Source: Pandoraea sp.
Lineage (GTDB): Bacteria > Pseudomonadota > Gammaproteobacteria > Burkholderiales > Burkholderiaceae
Direction of reading: 5' to 3'
DNA: 64,000 nt
Assembly (NCBI RefSeq): GCF_004297875.1
Contig: NZ_SCSK01000045.1
Location: 1-64,000 of the forward strand
Shown here in pieces: positions 39,503-53,011 of the stretch. The stretch's first letter is position 1, and each line of letters begins with the position of its first letter. The notes under the pieces were generated by a model that had not been told where the DNA came from, made no database searches, and saw nothing but the letters and a program-made list of their open reading frames with translations. The position numbers were made by a program, and so were the translations under genes.

Positions 39503-41173
39503 TCAGGTCGCCTTCTTCGTCTTGTGTTGCCCCAGCATCCGGTTGATCGACCATTGCTGCGCGATCGACAGAATGTTGTTGACCACGTAATACAGCACCA
39601 GGCCCGACGGCAGGAACAGGAACATGAACGAGAACACCAGCGGCATGAACATCATCATCTTGGCCTGCACCGGATCGGGCGGCGTCGGATTCAGGCGCGT
39701 CTGAATGAACATCGAGACGGCCATCAGCACCGGCAGGATGTAATACGGGTCTTGCGCCGACAGATCGTGAATCCAGCCGAGCCAAGGCGCGCCGCGCATT
39801 TCCACGCTCGAGAGCAGCACCCAGTAAAGCGCGATGAACACCGGAATCTGAATCACGATGGGGATGCATCCGCCGAACGGATTGACCTTCTCGGTCTTGT
39901 ACAGCTCCATGAGCGCCGCATTCATCTTCTGCGGATCGCCCTTGTGGCGCTCGCGAAGCGCCTGCATGCGCGGCGTGATGACCTTCATGCGCGCCATCGA
40001 CTTGTAGCTGGCGGCCGACAGCGGGAAGAACACCAGCTTCAGGATGACCGTCACCGCGATGATCGCCCAGCCCCAATTGCCGAGCAGCGCATGCAGCTTC
40101 GACAGCAGCCAGAACAGCGGCTTGGCGAGAATCGTGAACCAGCCGTAGTCCTTGAGCAGGTCCAGGCCCGGCGCGATCTGCGCGAGCATGTGCTCCTCCT
40201 GCGGGCCGGCGAACAGGCGCGCATCGACCGTTTCGGTCGCGCCCGGCGCCACCGTGCCCAGCGGCTCCTTCATGCCGACGCGATACAGATCGGGGCCCAG
40301 CTTGCCCATATAGTAGTCGCGCGACGCGCCCTGCTTGGGCACCCAGGCCGAGGCAAAATACAGCTGCACCATCGCGATCCAGCCGTTGTCGGCGCTCTTC
40401 GCGTAGCTGGCCTTGCCCTCGGTGATGTCCTTGAACGACACTTTCTGGAATTTGTCGGCGTTGGTGTAGATCGCCGGTCCGGTGAACGTGCTGTGCGAGA
40501 ATTTCGGGCCGGCGATCTGCGAGCCGTCGCGCACCAGCTCCATGTACAGCACCGGGCTGACCGGTTTCGTGCCGGTATTGACGACCTGGTTCTGCACGTC
40601 GATCACATAGCTGCCGCGCTTGAACGTATACGTGCGCACCAGCTTGACGCCATCCTTGACGGGCGAATCGAGCCGCACGCTCAGCGTGTCGCCGGTCATC
40701 GTCAGCGGACCGGGCTCCACCGTGAAAATATCGTTGTGATTCGGGAAATCGCCACCGATCAGGCCGGTGCGCGCCAGATACGTATGCGTGGCGGACTGGT
40801 CGAACAGCACCACGTGCTTGCCGGGCTCGGTCGGATCCGACCACTTGCGCAGCGCCAGGTATGTCAGCGTGCCGCCCTCGGTATTGATGTTCAGGTCGTA
40901 CAGATCGGTCTGAACCTTGAGATTCTGACCTTGCGTCGCGGCCGTGGTGGCCGGGGCATTGCCCGGTGCGGCAGCCGTCGTGGCGCCGGCTTGCGGCAAT
41001 GCGTTGGCGCCGTTCGCCCCGGAAGCGCCGCCCGGCGCGGCCGGGGTCGACGCGGTGTCCTGCATGGTCGGGAAGAAAATCGACGGGTGCCCGTGAAAGC
41101 GCTGCCAGTTGTCGAACAACATGACCAGCGATAACGCGAAAATGACCCAGAGTACGGTGCGTTTGATGTCCAT
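39503..41173 (-). CDS. yidC: Membrane protein insertase YidC
   Basis: Inserts and folds inner-membrane proteins with or without SecYEG. The 556-residue protein has the N-terminal anchor ([23 protein letters not shown]), a large periplasmic domain (about 60-340), and the conserved C-terminal helices with [22 protein letters not shown] and [24 protein letters not shown] proline/alanine-rich linker follows the anchor. Length is normal for Gram-negatives. It follows yidD by 24 bp. Confidence 0.97.
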   Translation of the reverse strand: MDIKRTVLWVIFALSLVMLFDNWQRFHGHPSIFFPTMQDTASTPAAPGGASGANGANALPQAGATTAAAPGNAPATTAATQGQNLKVQTDLYDLNINTEGGTLTYLALRKWSDPTEPGKHVVLFDQSATHTYLARTGLIGGDFPNHNDIFTVEPGPLTMTGDTLSVRLDSPVKDGVKLVRTYTFKRGSYVIDVQNQVVNTGTKPVSPVLYMELVRDGSQIAGPKFSHSTFTGPAIYTNADKFQKVSFKDITEGKASYAKSADNGWIAMVQLYFASAWVPKQGASRDYYMGKLGPDLYRVGMKEPLGTVAPGATETVDARLFAGPQEEHMLAQIAPGLDLLKDYGWFTILAKPLFWLLSKLHALLGNWGWAIIAVTVILKLVFFPLSAASYKSMARMKVITPRMQALRERHKGDPQKMNAALMELYKTEKVNPFGGCIPIVIQIPVFIALYWVLLSSVEMRGAPWLGWIHDLSAQDPYYILPVLMAVSMFIQTRLNPTPPDPVQAKMMMFMPLVFSFMFLFLPSGLVLYYVVNNILSIAQQWSINRMLGQHKTKKAT

Positions 41174-41197
41174 GGAGCGATCTCTTGTTGGACGTAA

Positions 41198-41497
41198 TCA
41201 GAAAAAGCGGTGGGGAAGACGGTGCGAGCCGTGCTTCGGATCCGACGTCGTGCTGCTGCGCGGCGCGGCGTTTTTCGCTTGACGAGGGGGCGGAACAGGG
41301 TCGCATCCGCCCGGGTGAAACGGATGACAGCGGCACAGACGGCACGCCGCGAGATAGGTTCCCCGTGCCGGGCCGTGCGTCTCGATCGCTTCGCGCGCGT
41401 AATCCGAGCAGCTCGGATAAAAGCGGCACCGGTCACCCAGCCAGGGGCTGATGGCCAGCTTGTAGAATCGCAAAAGCAACAGCAATAGGGTTCGCAT
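41198..41497 (-). CDS. yidD: Membrane protein insertion efficiency factor YidD
   Basis: Small membrane-associated protein that aids YidC-dependent insertion. The 99 residues carry the family core [30 protein letters not shown] and [18 protein letters not shown]. The ATG lies 1 bp after the rnpA stop, so translation is coupled. The C-terminal tail after residue 75 is variable, as in other members. Confidence 0.94.
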   Translation of the reverse strand: MRTLLLLLLRFYKLAISPWLGDRCRFYPSCSDYAREAIETHGPARGTYLAACRLCRCHPFHPGGCDPVPPPRQAKNAAPRSSTTSDPKHGSHRLPHRFF

Positions 41498-41498
41498 A

Positions 41499-41966
41499 TC
41501 AATCCGGCCGTGTCGGGGGAGTGCTGGATTTGCTCGGAGGGCCGCCAGCCTCGGCTGGGGCGGTGCCGCGCGCCGCGCGGGCTGCGGCGGCCTCGAAAAG
41601 CGACGCCAATTCAGCCCGGCAGGCCGTCTTGAGCGCGGCCGACGAGGCGGCGCGAAATTCCGTAGGCTCAAAACGGCGTTGCAAGCGTAGCACAAGATCC
41701 CAGCCGGCCAAACCGGATTGACGCAGCCGAAACAGGTCTCGCGCCGCGCGCTTGATCAGATTGCGGGTCACCGCATGCGGCGCATGGCGCCGGCCGACCA
41801 CGACCCCCAGACGAGCGCGGTCGCCGTCGGGCCCCGGCGCTTCGCGCTGACGCATGTACAGCACGAAGTGCAAGCTCCGCCGCCAGGGCCGCAAACTAAA
41901 AACGGATGAAAATTCATCCGTTTTCAGAAGCCGCGCAGCTTTCGGAAAGCCGGCGGAGGTTTTCAA
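41499..41966 (-). CDS. rnpA: Ribonuclease P protein component
   Basis: Protein cofactor of RNase P for tRNA 5' maturation. The RNR signature is [17 protein letters not shown] near residues 66-82, preceded by [17 protein letters not shown], the standard N-terminus. No ATG fits; a TTG at 41966 preceded by GGAG gives a start that aligns with relatives (a second TTG at 41981 has no ribosome-binding site). 155 residues, with an alanine/proline-rich C-terminal tail longer than in most. 33 bp downstream of rpmH. Confidence 0.94.
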   Translation of the reverse strand: MKTSAGFPKAARLLKTDEFSSVFSLRPWRRSLHFVLYMRQREAPGPDGDRARLGVVVGRRHAPHAVTRNLIKRAARDLFRLRQSGLAGWDLVLRLQRRFEPTEFRAASSAALKTACRAELASLFEAAAARAARGTAPAEAGGPPSKSSTPPTRPD

Positions 41967-41999
41967 GCGCTCCGCGCACAAATCAACACGGAATCAGGC

Positions 42000-42134
42000 T
42001 TAAACAGCCAGGCGCTTACGGCCTTTGGCGCGACGCGCGCTGATGACCTTGCGCCCGCCACGGGTTTTCATGCGGACCAGGAAACCGTGGGTACGCTTGC
42101 GACGCGTGACGGAAGGCTGATAAGTACGTTTCAT
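42000..42134 (-). CDS. rpmH: 50S ribosomal protein L34
   Basis: The 44-residue basic protein [20 protein letters not shown] continuing to [18 protein letters not shown] is L34 in full. It is first in the leftward rpmH-rnpA-yidD-yidC cluster and divergent from dnaA. Confidence 0.98.
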   Translation of the reverse strand: MKRTYQPSVTRRKRTHGFLVRMKTRGGRKVISARRAKGRKRLAV

Positions 42135-42567
42135 GATGACTCACTAATTAAAAAGGCCCAGCGCCGTGGCAAAGGCCATCGAAGGCGGCGTGCGCCGCCG
42201 GCCAGGGCCGGATGGGTATCCGTTATATTTTTGCAGAACCAGCTATTTAAGCTTTTTTTCCATTATGTGTCAAGAGCTTAGCGCAGAGCCCGTGCCGGGG
42301 CGGGTGCACGGAAATTGGATTTAGACCTGTGGATAACGTCCCCGCGCGGGGTCTTTGGCGTTAAAATCGACACCATCACGTTTGACCGAGTTATTCGGCT
42401 GCGCGGCTTTTGCGCGGCGGACGGCCTTTTTGCGCGCGCGGCACCACGGGTGTTTCGCGGCGCGCCATGCCGTCGGCCGTCATGGGCTGGCCTGGCGTCG
42501 TGCCGCGGCGGCGGCACAGATTGGGCGCCTGAGGCAAAAGCACGCGCAACCCTCCTATAAGTAATAA
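42135..42567. other. rpmH-dnaA intergenic region, expected oriC location
   Basis: 433 bp between divergent rpmH and dnaA. It contains one perfect DnaA box (TGTGGATAA at 42328-42336) and an AT-rich stretch at about 42219-42267 that could unwind. Gene orientation flips here, as at an origin. Only one strong box is visible, so the core origin may extend elsewhere. Promoters of rpmH and dnaA must also lie here. Confidence 0.6.
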
Positions 42568-44040
42568 ATGAACGAATTCTGGCAACACTGCGCGACGCGT
42601 CTGGAAAAAGAACTGACGCCGCAGCAATATCGGACCTGGATCAAGCCGCTGGCGCCGCTCGAGTTCGACGAGCAGGCGCGCACGCTGCGTATTGCCGCGC
42701 CGAATCGTTTCAAGCTGGATTGGGTCAAGAATCAATTCTCCGGCCGCATCCAGGACATGGCCGCGGCCTTCTGGCAGGAGCCGGTCGAAGTGCAGTTCGT
42801 GCTCGACCCCAAGGCCGGGCAGCGGGGTGCGCCGGCCGGCCGGCCCAGCGCGCCGGCGGCCGCACCCATGAGCCCGTCGGCCATCGACGCCGCCGGACTC
42901 GCCGGCGAGTTGCCCGAGGTGGGCGCCAGCGAAGCCGAAATGGCGCGCCGCGCCTGGCGTGTAACGCCCCAGGAACCGCGTTCGTCGGAAAATCGTACCG
43001 AAATCGACGCGATCTACGAGCGTTCCAAGCTCAATTCCGCGCTGACCTTCGACAACTTCGTCACCGGCAAATCGAACCAGCTCGCGCGCGCCGCGGCGAT
43101 TCAGGTCGCCAACAATCCGGGCACCTCGTACAACCCGCTGTTCCTCTACGGCGGCGTGGGGCTGGGCAAGACCCACGTGATCCACGCCATCGGCAATCAG
43201 TTGCTGCAGGAAAAGCAGAACCCGCGCATTCGCTACATCCACGCCGAGCAATACGTCTCCGACGTCGTCAAGGCGTATCAGCGCAAGGCGTTCGACGAAT
43301 TCAAGCGCTACTACCACTCGCTCGACCTGCTGCTGATCGACGACATCCAGTTCTTCTCGGGCAAGAACCGCACCCAGGAAGAATTCTTCTACGCGTTCGA
43401 GGCGCTGATCGCCAACCGCGCGCAGGTGATCATCACCAGCGACACCTATCCGAAGGAAATCACCGGTATCGACGACCGCCTGATCTCCCGCTTCGACTCC
43501 GGCCTGACCGTGGCCATCGAGCCGCCCGAGCTCGAAATGCGCGTGGCCATCCTGATCAAGAAGGCACAGGCCGAGGGCGTCGCGCTCTCGGAAGACGTCG
43601 CCTTCTTCGTCGGCAAGCACCTGCGCTCGAACGTGCGCGAACTCGAAGGCGCGTTGCGCAAGATCCTGGCCTATTCGAAATTCCACGGCCGCGAGATCAC
43701 CATCGAGCTCACCAAGGAGGCACTCAAAGACCTCCTGACCGTGCAAAACCGGCAGATCTCGGTCGAAAACATCCAGAAAACCGTGGCCGACTTCTACAAC
43801 ATCAAAGTCGCCGACATGTACTCAAAAAAGCGGCCGGCCAACATCGCCCGGCCGCGCCAGATCGCCATGTATCTGGCCAAGGAACTGACGCAAAAGAGCC
43901 TGCCGGAGATCGGCGAGCTGTTCGGCGGGCGGGACCACACCACCGTCCTGCACGCGGTGCGCAAAATGGCCGAAGCGCGCGGCAAGGACGCGCAGCTCAA
44001 CCACGAATTGCACGTATTGGAGCAGACCTTGAAGGGATGA
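42568..44040 (+). CDS. dnaA: Chromosomal replication initiator DnaA
   Basis: Binds DnaA boxes and opens oriC. The 490 residues have the N-terminal DnaB-interaction domain ([28 protein letters not shown]), a variable alanine/proline-rich linker (about 85-140), the AAA+ domain with [15 protein letters not shown] near 194 and [10 protein letters not shown] near 254, and the DNA-binding domain with the signature [23 protein letters not shown]. Complete. No strong ribosome-binding site precedes the ATG, consistent with modest expression. Confidence 0.98.
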   Translation: MNEFWQHCATRLEKELTPQQYRTWIKPLAPLEFDEQARTLRIAAPNRFKLDWVKNQFSGRIQDMAAAFWQEPVEVQFVLDPKAGQRGAPAGRPSAPAAAPMSPSAIDAAGLAGELPEVGASEAEMARRAWRVTPQEPRSSENRTEIDAIYERSKLNSALTFDNFVTGKSNQLARAAAIQVANNPGTSYNPLFLYGGVGLGKTHVIHAIGNQLLQEKQNPRIRYIHAEQYVSDVVKAYQRKAFDEFKRYYHSLDLLLIDDIQFFSGKNRTQEEFFYAFEALIANRAQVIITSDTYPKEITGIDDRLISRFDSGLTVAIEPPELEMRVAILIKKAQAEGVALSEDVAFFVGKHLRSNVRELEGALRKILAYSKFHGREITIELTKEALKDLLTVQNRQISVENIQKTVADFYNIKVADMYSKKRPANIARPRQIAMYLAKELTQKSLPEIGELFGGRDHTTVLHAVRKMAEARGKDAQLNHELHVLEQTLKG

Positions 44041-44255
44041 TCGGAGGCGGCGGCCAGGCCTGGGGATAAGCAGGGGAGCTTTTGTGAATAAACGGCCTTT
44101 TGGGGCACAATACGGGTTGCGTCCACAAACTCCCCACACGCTGTGCGGCCCCTTGTCCGACCAGTTATCCGATTGGCAATTATTTGAAGCGAAAGGGAAA
44201 ATAGCGGTTTTCCAACGCTTTTGCAGGACACTATTACTTATTACGAAGGATATAT
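44041..44255. other. dnaA-dnaN gap with DnaA-box-like sites
   Basis: TGGGGATAA (44061-44069) is one mismatch, and TTATCCGAT (44165-44173) two mismatches, from the DnaA box. An AT-rich stretch precedes dnaN. It could contribute to the origin or to dnaN control. Confidence 0.4.
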
Positions 44256-47929
<3,674 letters not shown>

Positions 47930-47952
47930 GGGGTGAAGAAACCCCGCATCCG

Positions 47953-47978
47953 GCGAGTTGCTGTGTGAGGCAACTCGC
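47953..47978 (+). terminator. Hairpin after gyrB
   Basis: GCGAGTTGC / GCAACTCGC, a perfect 9-bp stem with an 8-base loop, 23 bp past gyrB. Only TTT follows at a distance, so a terminator is likely but not certain. It marks the core/island border. Confidence 0.55.
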
Positions 47979-48141
47979 TGGATATTTCTGATAGTTCAAA
48001 CGAAGTCCATCGGCGGTAAGTCGCAACGCCGATTTCCAAAAGCCTGATGCCATCGTCCTGATAGGCAACTTCTCATTTCAAGTACCCCTAAGCAAAAATA
48101 TACTGGACGACTGCTTAAGAAAACCGGTTCGAGGAGGCTTT

Positions 48142-49281
48142 GTGGCAGCGGGTATCATGACTGAACCAAGAGCCCCTTTTGCTCCAGACTGGGCCTTGCC
48201 CCCCGGCGAATCAATTCTGGATATTGCCGAAGAACGCGGCTGGACTCAGGCCGAATTGGCGCAGCGTCTGGGTTATAGCGAAAAACATATCAGCCAGCTC
48301 ATCAACGGCAAAGTGCCGCTTACCGTGGATGCAGCGCAGCGCCTGGAACGTGTGCTGGGCAGCACCATGGATTTTTGGCTAACGCTCGAAGCAAACTACC
48401 AAAAGCATAAAGCTAGACTTGAAGCTGCGCAGCGCCATGCCGGCTGGGTTTCCTGGTTGGAAGAGCTGCCGATTAAGGAGCTGATGGCATGCGCGGCTAT
48501 TCCGAAGCAACGTCTGGATAGCAGACATAAACCCGGTCTGGTCGAGAGTTGCTTGCGCTTCTTCGGGGTTGCCTCGCCTGACGAGTGGCGTGCTCACTAC
48601 GGCGGCATGCAGGTGGCTTTCCGCCGCAGCCGTGCCGAACAAAGCGATGTGGGTGCGATCTCGGCTTGGCTGCGTCTTGGTGAGCAACAGGCCGAAAAGC
48701 TCGATGGACCCAAGTACGATAAGGTGAGTTTCGAGAAGGCTTTACACATGATTCGCGGCATGACCTGCGAGCCGCCTGACGTGTTCGAGCCGAAAATGCG
48801 CACGCTGCTGCACGGTGCCGGCGTGCTATTGGTTCTGGTGCCAGCCATTCCTCGGGCGCACGTGAGCGGCGTGGCTCGCTGGCTGAACCCGACGCGACCT
48901 TTGATACAGCTGTCGCTGTACGGAAAAACCAACGACAAATTCTGGTTCAGTTTTTTCCACGAAGCAGCCCACATACTGCTACATGCCAACAGCAAGGAAG
49001 ACAAGAAATCCATTTTCCTGGATGACCCCAACGCCGCGCACACCAGCGACCCTCGTGAGCGTGAAGCCAACGAGTGGGCCGGAAACTGGTTGATTCCCCC
49101 GCAACATGTTCAAACATTGGCCAACCTCAAAACCAGAACGGCCGTTACCGATTTTGCGGCACGGATTGGTATCCACCCAGGCATCGTGGTCGGGCGGTTA
49201 CAACATGACAAGCTGATTGAGCCGTCCTGGATGAACGACCTGAAGCAGAGCTTCCGCTTCGAAGCGTCGGTAGATGGGTGA
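48142..49281 (+). CDS. XRE helix-turn-helix / ImmA-IrrE metallopeptidase fusion
   Basis: 379-residue protein. Residues about 25-75 are a HigA-type helix-turn-helix (WTQAELAQRLGYSEKHISQLINGK). Residues about 230-330 are an ImmA/IrrE zinc peptidase with FFHEAAHILLH (HExxH) near 272 and a downstream glutamate in EREANEWAGNWLIP. Such proteins act as regulators that cleave or sense a partner in toxin-antitoxin or mobile-element settings. The GTG start at 48142 has GAGGAGG five bases upstream. No toxin gene is adjacent. First gene of the island; less GC-rich than gyrB. Confidence 0.87.
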   Translation: MAAGIMTEPRAPFAPDWALPPGESILDIAEERGWTQAELAQRLGYSEKHISQLINGKVPLTVDAAQRLERVLGSTMDFWLTLEANYQKHKARLEAAQRHAGWVSWLEELPIKELMACAAIPKQRLDSRHKPGLVESCLRFFGVASPDEWRAHYGGMQVAFRRSRAEQSDVGAISAWLRLGEQQAEKLDGPKYDKVSFEKALHMIRGMTCEPPDVFEPKMRTLLHGAGVLLVLVPAIPRAHVSGVARWLNPTRPLIQLSLYGKTNDKFWFSFFHEAAHILLHANSKEDKKSIFLDDPNAAHTSDPREREANEWAGNWLIPPQHVQTLANLKTRTAVTDFAARIGIHPGIVVGRLQHDKLIEPSWMNDLKQSFRFEASVDG

Positions 49282-49386
49282 ACGGAAATCTATAACCTGG
49301 CTGGCGCCAGGCGAAGGCCAACGACACGTCAAGCCAGAAAGCCGCACAACCAAGCGCTGAAACAAGCCCGGCCAATGAGCCCCGTT

Positions 49387-49472
49387 TATCTGTTATTCAG
49401 CTATTCAATAAATATCCGAATAACAGATATCTTTTAAATATCTGAAAACCAGCTAAAATAAAAATAGCTGAA
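49387..49472. promoter_or_regulatory. Nested inverted repeats: hipBA1 operator/promoter
   Basis: Two overlapping dyads in a very AT-rich gap: a perfect 12-bp pair (49387-49398 with 49418-49429, core ATCTGTTATTC / GAATAACAGAT) and a perfect 10-bp pair (TTCAGCTATT at 49396-49405 with AATAGCTGAA at 49463-49472). The second arm ends 15 bp before the hipB start. The layout fits cooperative autorepression by HipB. Confidence 0.7.
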
Positions 49473-49487
49473 TTTCGGATACAAGCC

Positions 49488-49751
49488 ATGTCTCCTACCT
49501 TACCGTCGCAACCGTTGCTGACCGCCCTGCAGCTTGGCCAATTGCTCAAGGCTGCCCGCAAACGCCGCAAGTTGACGCAGGCGCAGGTGGCGGCGCGATT
49601 GGGCCTGAGCCAGAACCGCGTCTCCTATCTGGAACAACACCCGGACGAAATGAGTTTCAAGCAATTGCTTGGCTGGTGCGCGGCCGTTGGGCTCACGTTG
49701 CGCCTGGGTGAGCGGGAGAGTGTCGAATCGGCTCCCTCGACGGAGTGGTGA
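49488..49751 (+). CDS. hipB: HipB-like antitoxin (XRE family), module 1
   Basis: 87-residue DNA-binding antitoxin. Helix-turn-helix KLTQAQVAARLGLSQNRVSYLEQHPDEMSFKQLLGW at about 29-64. It neutralises HipA by complexing it and represses its own promoter, which carries the inverted repeats just upstream. hipA follows after one base. Family-level identification is solid. Confidence 0.9.
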   Translation: MSPTLPSQPLLTALQLGQLLKAARKRRKLTQAQVAARLGLSQNRVSYLEQHPDEMSFKQLLGWCAAVGLTLRLGERESVESAPSTEW

Positions 49752-49752
49752 C

Positions 49753-51102
49753 ATGGGGCGCCGTTCGCATAGCCAAACGCTGACGCTCTGGGCCAACGGA
49801 GAGCACGTCGGGCGCTGGACCATCACCGCCCGCGGCGACATGGAACTGCAATACGCCGCGCAGTGGCTCGCCTCCGCGCGCGGCCGGCCGATATCTTTGT
49901 CGCTGCCGTTCAACCTCAACAATGAACCGTTGAAAGGCGACAACGTCGCTCACTATTTCGACGGCCTGTTGCCAGACAGCGACACCATCCGCAAGCGTGT
50001 TGCGGCCCGCTTCAAGACGGGCTCCATCGAATCCTTCGACCTGCTGAGCGCCATCGGGCGCGATTGCGTGGGCGCACTGCAACTCCTGCCGGAAGGCGAG
50101 ACGCCCTCCGGTGTCGACGTTATCGACGGCGTGGTCGTGGACGATGAGGCCATCGAGCGCCACCTGCTTGAAGTCGCCACCCCCGACCGGTTCGCCGGCG
50201 CGCGGGACCCGGACGACGACTTCCGAATCTCGCTCGCCGGCGCCCAGGAGAAAGACGCCTTTCTATGGTGGGGCGGCAAGTGGCTGAAGCCGCGCGGCGC
50301 GACGCCCACCACACACATCTTCAAGCTGCCCCTTGGCCTGGTCGGCGGCCGGCAGGCAGACTTCACCACCTCGGTGGACAACGAGTGGCTATGCCTTCGC
50401 TTGCTCAAGGCCTATGGCCTGCCCACGGCCGAAGCCCGCATCGCCACGTTCGGCAAACTGCGCGTGCTCGTCGTGGAGCGATTCGATCGCTCGGTGTCGT
50501 CCGACGGCACGCGGCTCTTTCGGCGCGTGCAGGAAGACTTCTGCCAGGCCACCGGAACATCGCCGCTGGTCAAGTACGAGAACGAAGGCGGGCCGGGCCT
50601 CATGCAACTGTTCACCCTGGTGCAGCAATCGCTCGATGCCGGGCGCGACCTGCGCACCCTCATGGCCTCGCAAATCCTGTTCTGGATGCTGCGCGCGCCG
50701 GACGGCCATGCCAAAAACTTCAGCATTCAGCCGCAGCCCGGCGCCGCAGGCGGCTTTCGGCTTACCCCGATGTACGACGTGGTGTCCGCCTATCCAGTCA
50801 TCGGCGAAGGACTCAACCAATGGGCCGCGCAGGACCTCAAATTAGCGATGGCGCTGCTGGGCAAGAACCGCCACTACCGCATGCACGAAATCCAGCGCCG
50901 GCACTTCAACAGCACGGCCAGAAAAGTCGGTTATGGAGAAAACGCCGAGCCGTTGGTTCAAGAGCTGATCGCACGAACGCCCGGCGCGGTGGCACAAGTA
51001 CAAGCGGAACTGCCGGCCGGCTTTTCGCAGCAGGTGGCCGACCGGCTGCTGGGTGGTTTGCTCGACGCCGCCCGGGTGCTTGAGGGGATGCCGGCGGGGT
51101 GA
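49753..51102 (+). CDS. hipA: HipA-like serine/threonine kinase toxin, module 1
   Basis: 449-residue kinase. In Escherichia coli HipA phosphorylates glutamyl-tRNA synthetase and induces dormancy. The Gly-rich loop RISLAGAQEKDAFLW (near 156) matches the E. coli pattern; the catalytic DGHAKNFS is at about 317-324 and the DFG-like PMYDVVSA at about 340. All key residues seem intact. The ATG lies 1 bp after the hipB stop. More GC-rich than its operator. It differs clearly from the second HipA at 56 kb, whose glycine-rich and catalytic motifs are of another subgroup. Confidence 0.92.
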   Translation: MGRRSHSQTLTLWANGEHVGRWTITARGDMELQYAAQWLASARGRPISLSLPFNLNNEPLKGDNVAHYFDGLLPDSDTIRKRVAARFKTGSIESFDLLSAIGRDCVGALQLLPEGETPSGVDVIDGVVVDDEAIERHLLEVATPDRFAGARDPDDDFRISLAGAQEKDAFLWWGGKWLKPRGATPTTHIFKLPLGLVGGRQADFTTSVDNEWLCLRLLKAYGLPTAEARIATFGKLRVLVVERFDRSVSSDGTRLFRRVQEDFCQATGTSPLVKYENEGGPGLMQLFTLVQQSLDAGRDLRTLMASQILFWMLRAPDGHAKNFSIQPQPGAAGGFRLTPMYDVVSAYPVIGEGLNQWAAQDLKLAMALLGKNRHYRMHEIQRRHFNSTARKVGYGENAEPLVQELIARTPGAVAQVQAELPAGFSQQVADRLLGGLLDAARVLEGMPAG

Positions 51103-51130
51103 TTGCTAACCGCTCACGTCAGCGTGGCTT

Positions 51131-51298
51131 TTTGTGAATCGGATGCGTACAACGCTGAACGTTCGCCTCGAAAACGCCGATGATCATGAAAAGAGCCACA
51201 CGTTCCTGTTCACGCGGAACTCTTGATTGCTGGCACCTGCTTACCACATTCAGCCGAAGATGCTCGGTATCGGCTACCAGCAACTGCGCGTCGGCGCC
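51131..51298 (+). pseudogene. Decayed hipA fragment related to hipA module 2
   Basis: In one frame it reads LNVRLENADDHEKSHTFLFT, an in-frame stop, then LAPAYHIQPKMLGIGYQQLR. This is colinear with residues about 284-331 of the second HipA (LNVCLENTDDHERNHAFLFT and so on). The catalytic segment is recognisable but interrupted, and both ends are missing. The last 41 bp are identical to the second hipA, after which similarity stops sharply at 51298. The rest of the gap to 51449 holds nothing I can name. Confidence 0.85.
51258..51298 (+). repeat. 41-bp direct repeat, left copy
   Basis: Identical over 41 bases to 56918-56958, within the hipA remnant. Both copies are in the same orientation and lie 5,660 bp apart, bracketing the McrBC genes and most of the second hipBA. 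Confidence 0.9.
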
Positions 51299-51449
51299 CC
51301 CAAGTGGCTCATTTTTACTCCGCGCGTAACAAAGTACGGGCTGAGTGCTTTCGGTGCAGGCCGAAATCCGGGGAAAACTTGATAAGCTGAGTTGCCCTTA
51401 GGCGGGGCAGCCAGTCCAACATTGGAACGCGCTGGCCGTGGCCCGATGC

Positions 51450-53006
51450 TCAAACACTGGTCAGCCAAGCCTTCAGTACTTCGCTGATGCGCGACCTGCC
51501 AGTTCCTTCAACTCTCACAGAACTAATGGCGCCTACGCCATGCACGTATGTATACGCATCCTGTTCCAACTCTGGAACCGAGCTTTGACCGGGGAGGAGC
51601 AATAGGCACGGCGCAGGTGGAGCCCCATCAATTCTGAGAGCGTCGTGATAGATGTGAGCGGATTCCATGGCATCGAGTACATTCTGTCTCCCGCTTCTCC
51701 ATTTTGCGTCGAAGACGAGCGCTCGAGGCCCGTTTGGTCCATAGTGAACGAGGACAATGTCTGGTCGACGCTCCCTGGATAGGCTCCATCCGATGCGTGT
51801 CATCGGTGCCTTGAGGGCAGGGAACGTGGCCTGAAATAGCACTTCAAGCCACCCTTTTTCATCGAGTCCAAAGCGCAGTGCGCGTTCGGCTGAAACGGCC
51901 TTGGGCGCAACCTCAATAGGGGTTACGCGCGTGAGAGTGGTGACGCACTGCGCCACACAAAGGTAGCACCACATCTCATAGATGCCCCACGAGGGGGGGA
52001 CATGCAGTTGGTCGCTGCCATTGTCGCCTTCAAGCGCAGTTACCAGCGCGCGGGAACCAAGGCGGTAGGCCCGACTGTACGCAGGCTGTGCCGCTATCTG
52101 AGTAAGGCCTGCCGCTGAAGTCTCGCCACACGTGATCTCACGAAATAGCGGTGTGAATAGCAGTTGCCGTATGCGTTGCGCCAAGCAGTCCAAGTCCCAT
52201 AGTCGTCGCTCAACGCGGAAACGTTGTTCGTCCGGGGGGGCGCCAAGCTTCAGTTCCTGGACCTTCTCCCTTACGGATGAGACGGCGGCTCTGAAACGTA
52301 GCAAGAGTGCAAACAGTGACCGGTTTGCGGGAGTGTCGAATGTTGGCGTAGATGTCCGACTATTGACCTGGAACGAGTCCATCGATTCCGAGCCCAATAT
52401 GCGTCCAGTGGCAATAGCAGCCAAGCGCCGGTCTTGCAGTGATGTATGGTGGAGTCGACGGACCCGCGATAGAGGGAGTACCTTAATGTCTGCAGAAAGG
52501 GACCGATGAGGGGAGCGCCCAATCGTTTCAACCGAATCGAGGAACGATGGTCCATACGCTCTCAAGCGAGCGAGCAAGATGTCGTTCTCATACCTGCCGG
52601 TACATCCTTCCTGCCCGAAGGCCATGGTCGCCGAAGACGTGCCGATCAGCAGGGTCTGGTCGAAATCCCTGATATCCGCGACCATCGCATCAAACTCGGT
52701 TTGGCCGGTTTTGGAAGGGCTTGGGCTGACGTCTAGTAGGTATCGAGAGATCTCCTCGTGAGGAACAACGACTTCGGCCACCACCGTCCCTGCATAGAAA
52801 CTAGGCCGCCACGAAAATAGCGATGAGCCATCGCGGCGTAGTTCGACATCGTCAACGAACACTCGGGCATTGGGGCGTCCCACACTGAGCAGGTAGTCCG
52901 TGTCTTCCGTTAGTCCTGTTTGAACGTCATGCGCTTGAAGTTCAGCCCAGGCGTTACTGTTTCCTTCGTTGGCCCTTCGAATGCGTAGTACCACCGGCGC
53001 CCCCAC
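51450..53006 (-). CDS. mcrC: McrC-like restriction component (DUF2357, PD-(D/E)XK nuclease)
   Basis: 518-residue probable endonuclease partner of the McrB-like GTPase/ATPase. The C-terminal third carries the nuclease motif: RRPDIVL near 412, then RALVFDAKWR near 430 (D, then D-A-K). The central part matches DUF2357-type McrC relatives, with no membrane segment. It starts with GTG at 53006, 5 bp after the mcrB stop. Together they should cleave modified (methylated) incoming DNA. The specificity is not predictable from sequence. Confidence 0.82.
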   Translation of the reverse strand: MGAPVVLRIRRANEGNSNAWAELQAHDVQTGLTEDTDYLLSVGRPNARVFVDDVELRRDGSSLFSWRPSFYAGTVVAEVVVPHEEISRYLLDVSPSPSKTGQTEFDAMVADIRDFDQTLLIGTSSATMAFGQEGCTGRYENDILLARLRAYGPSFLDSVETIGRSPHRSLSADIKVLPLSRVRRLHHTSLQDRRLAAIATGRILGSESMDSFQVNSRTSTPTFDTPANRSLFALLLRFRAAVSSVREKVQELKLGAPPDEQRFRVERRLWDLDCLAQRIRQLLFTPLFREITCGETSAAGLTQIAAQPAYSRAYRLGSRALVTALEGDNGSDQLHVPPSWGIYEMWCYLCVAQCVTTLTRVTPIEVAPKAVSAERALRFGLDEKGWLEVLFQATFPALKAPMTRIGWSLSRERRPDIVLVHYGPNGPRALVFDAKWRSGRQNVLDAMESAHIYHDALRIDGAPPAPCLLLLPGQSSVPELEQDAYTYVHGVGAISSVRVEGTGRSRISEVLKAWLTSV

Positions 53007-53011
53007 CGAAT

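Noticed and set aside
38144..41134. A plus-strand frame of about 1,000 codons opposite mnmE and yidC
   Set aside because: Antisense shadow of two well-identified genes.
51299..51449. Possible insertion-sequence end just after the hipA remnant
   Set aside because: The first bases vaguely recall IS21-type ends, but I find no matching inverted end, target duplication or transposase.
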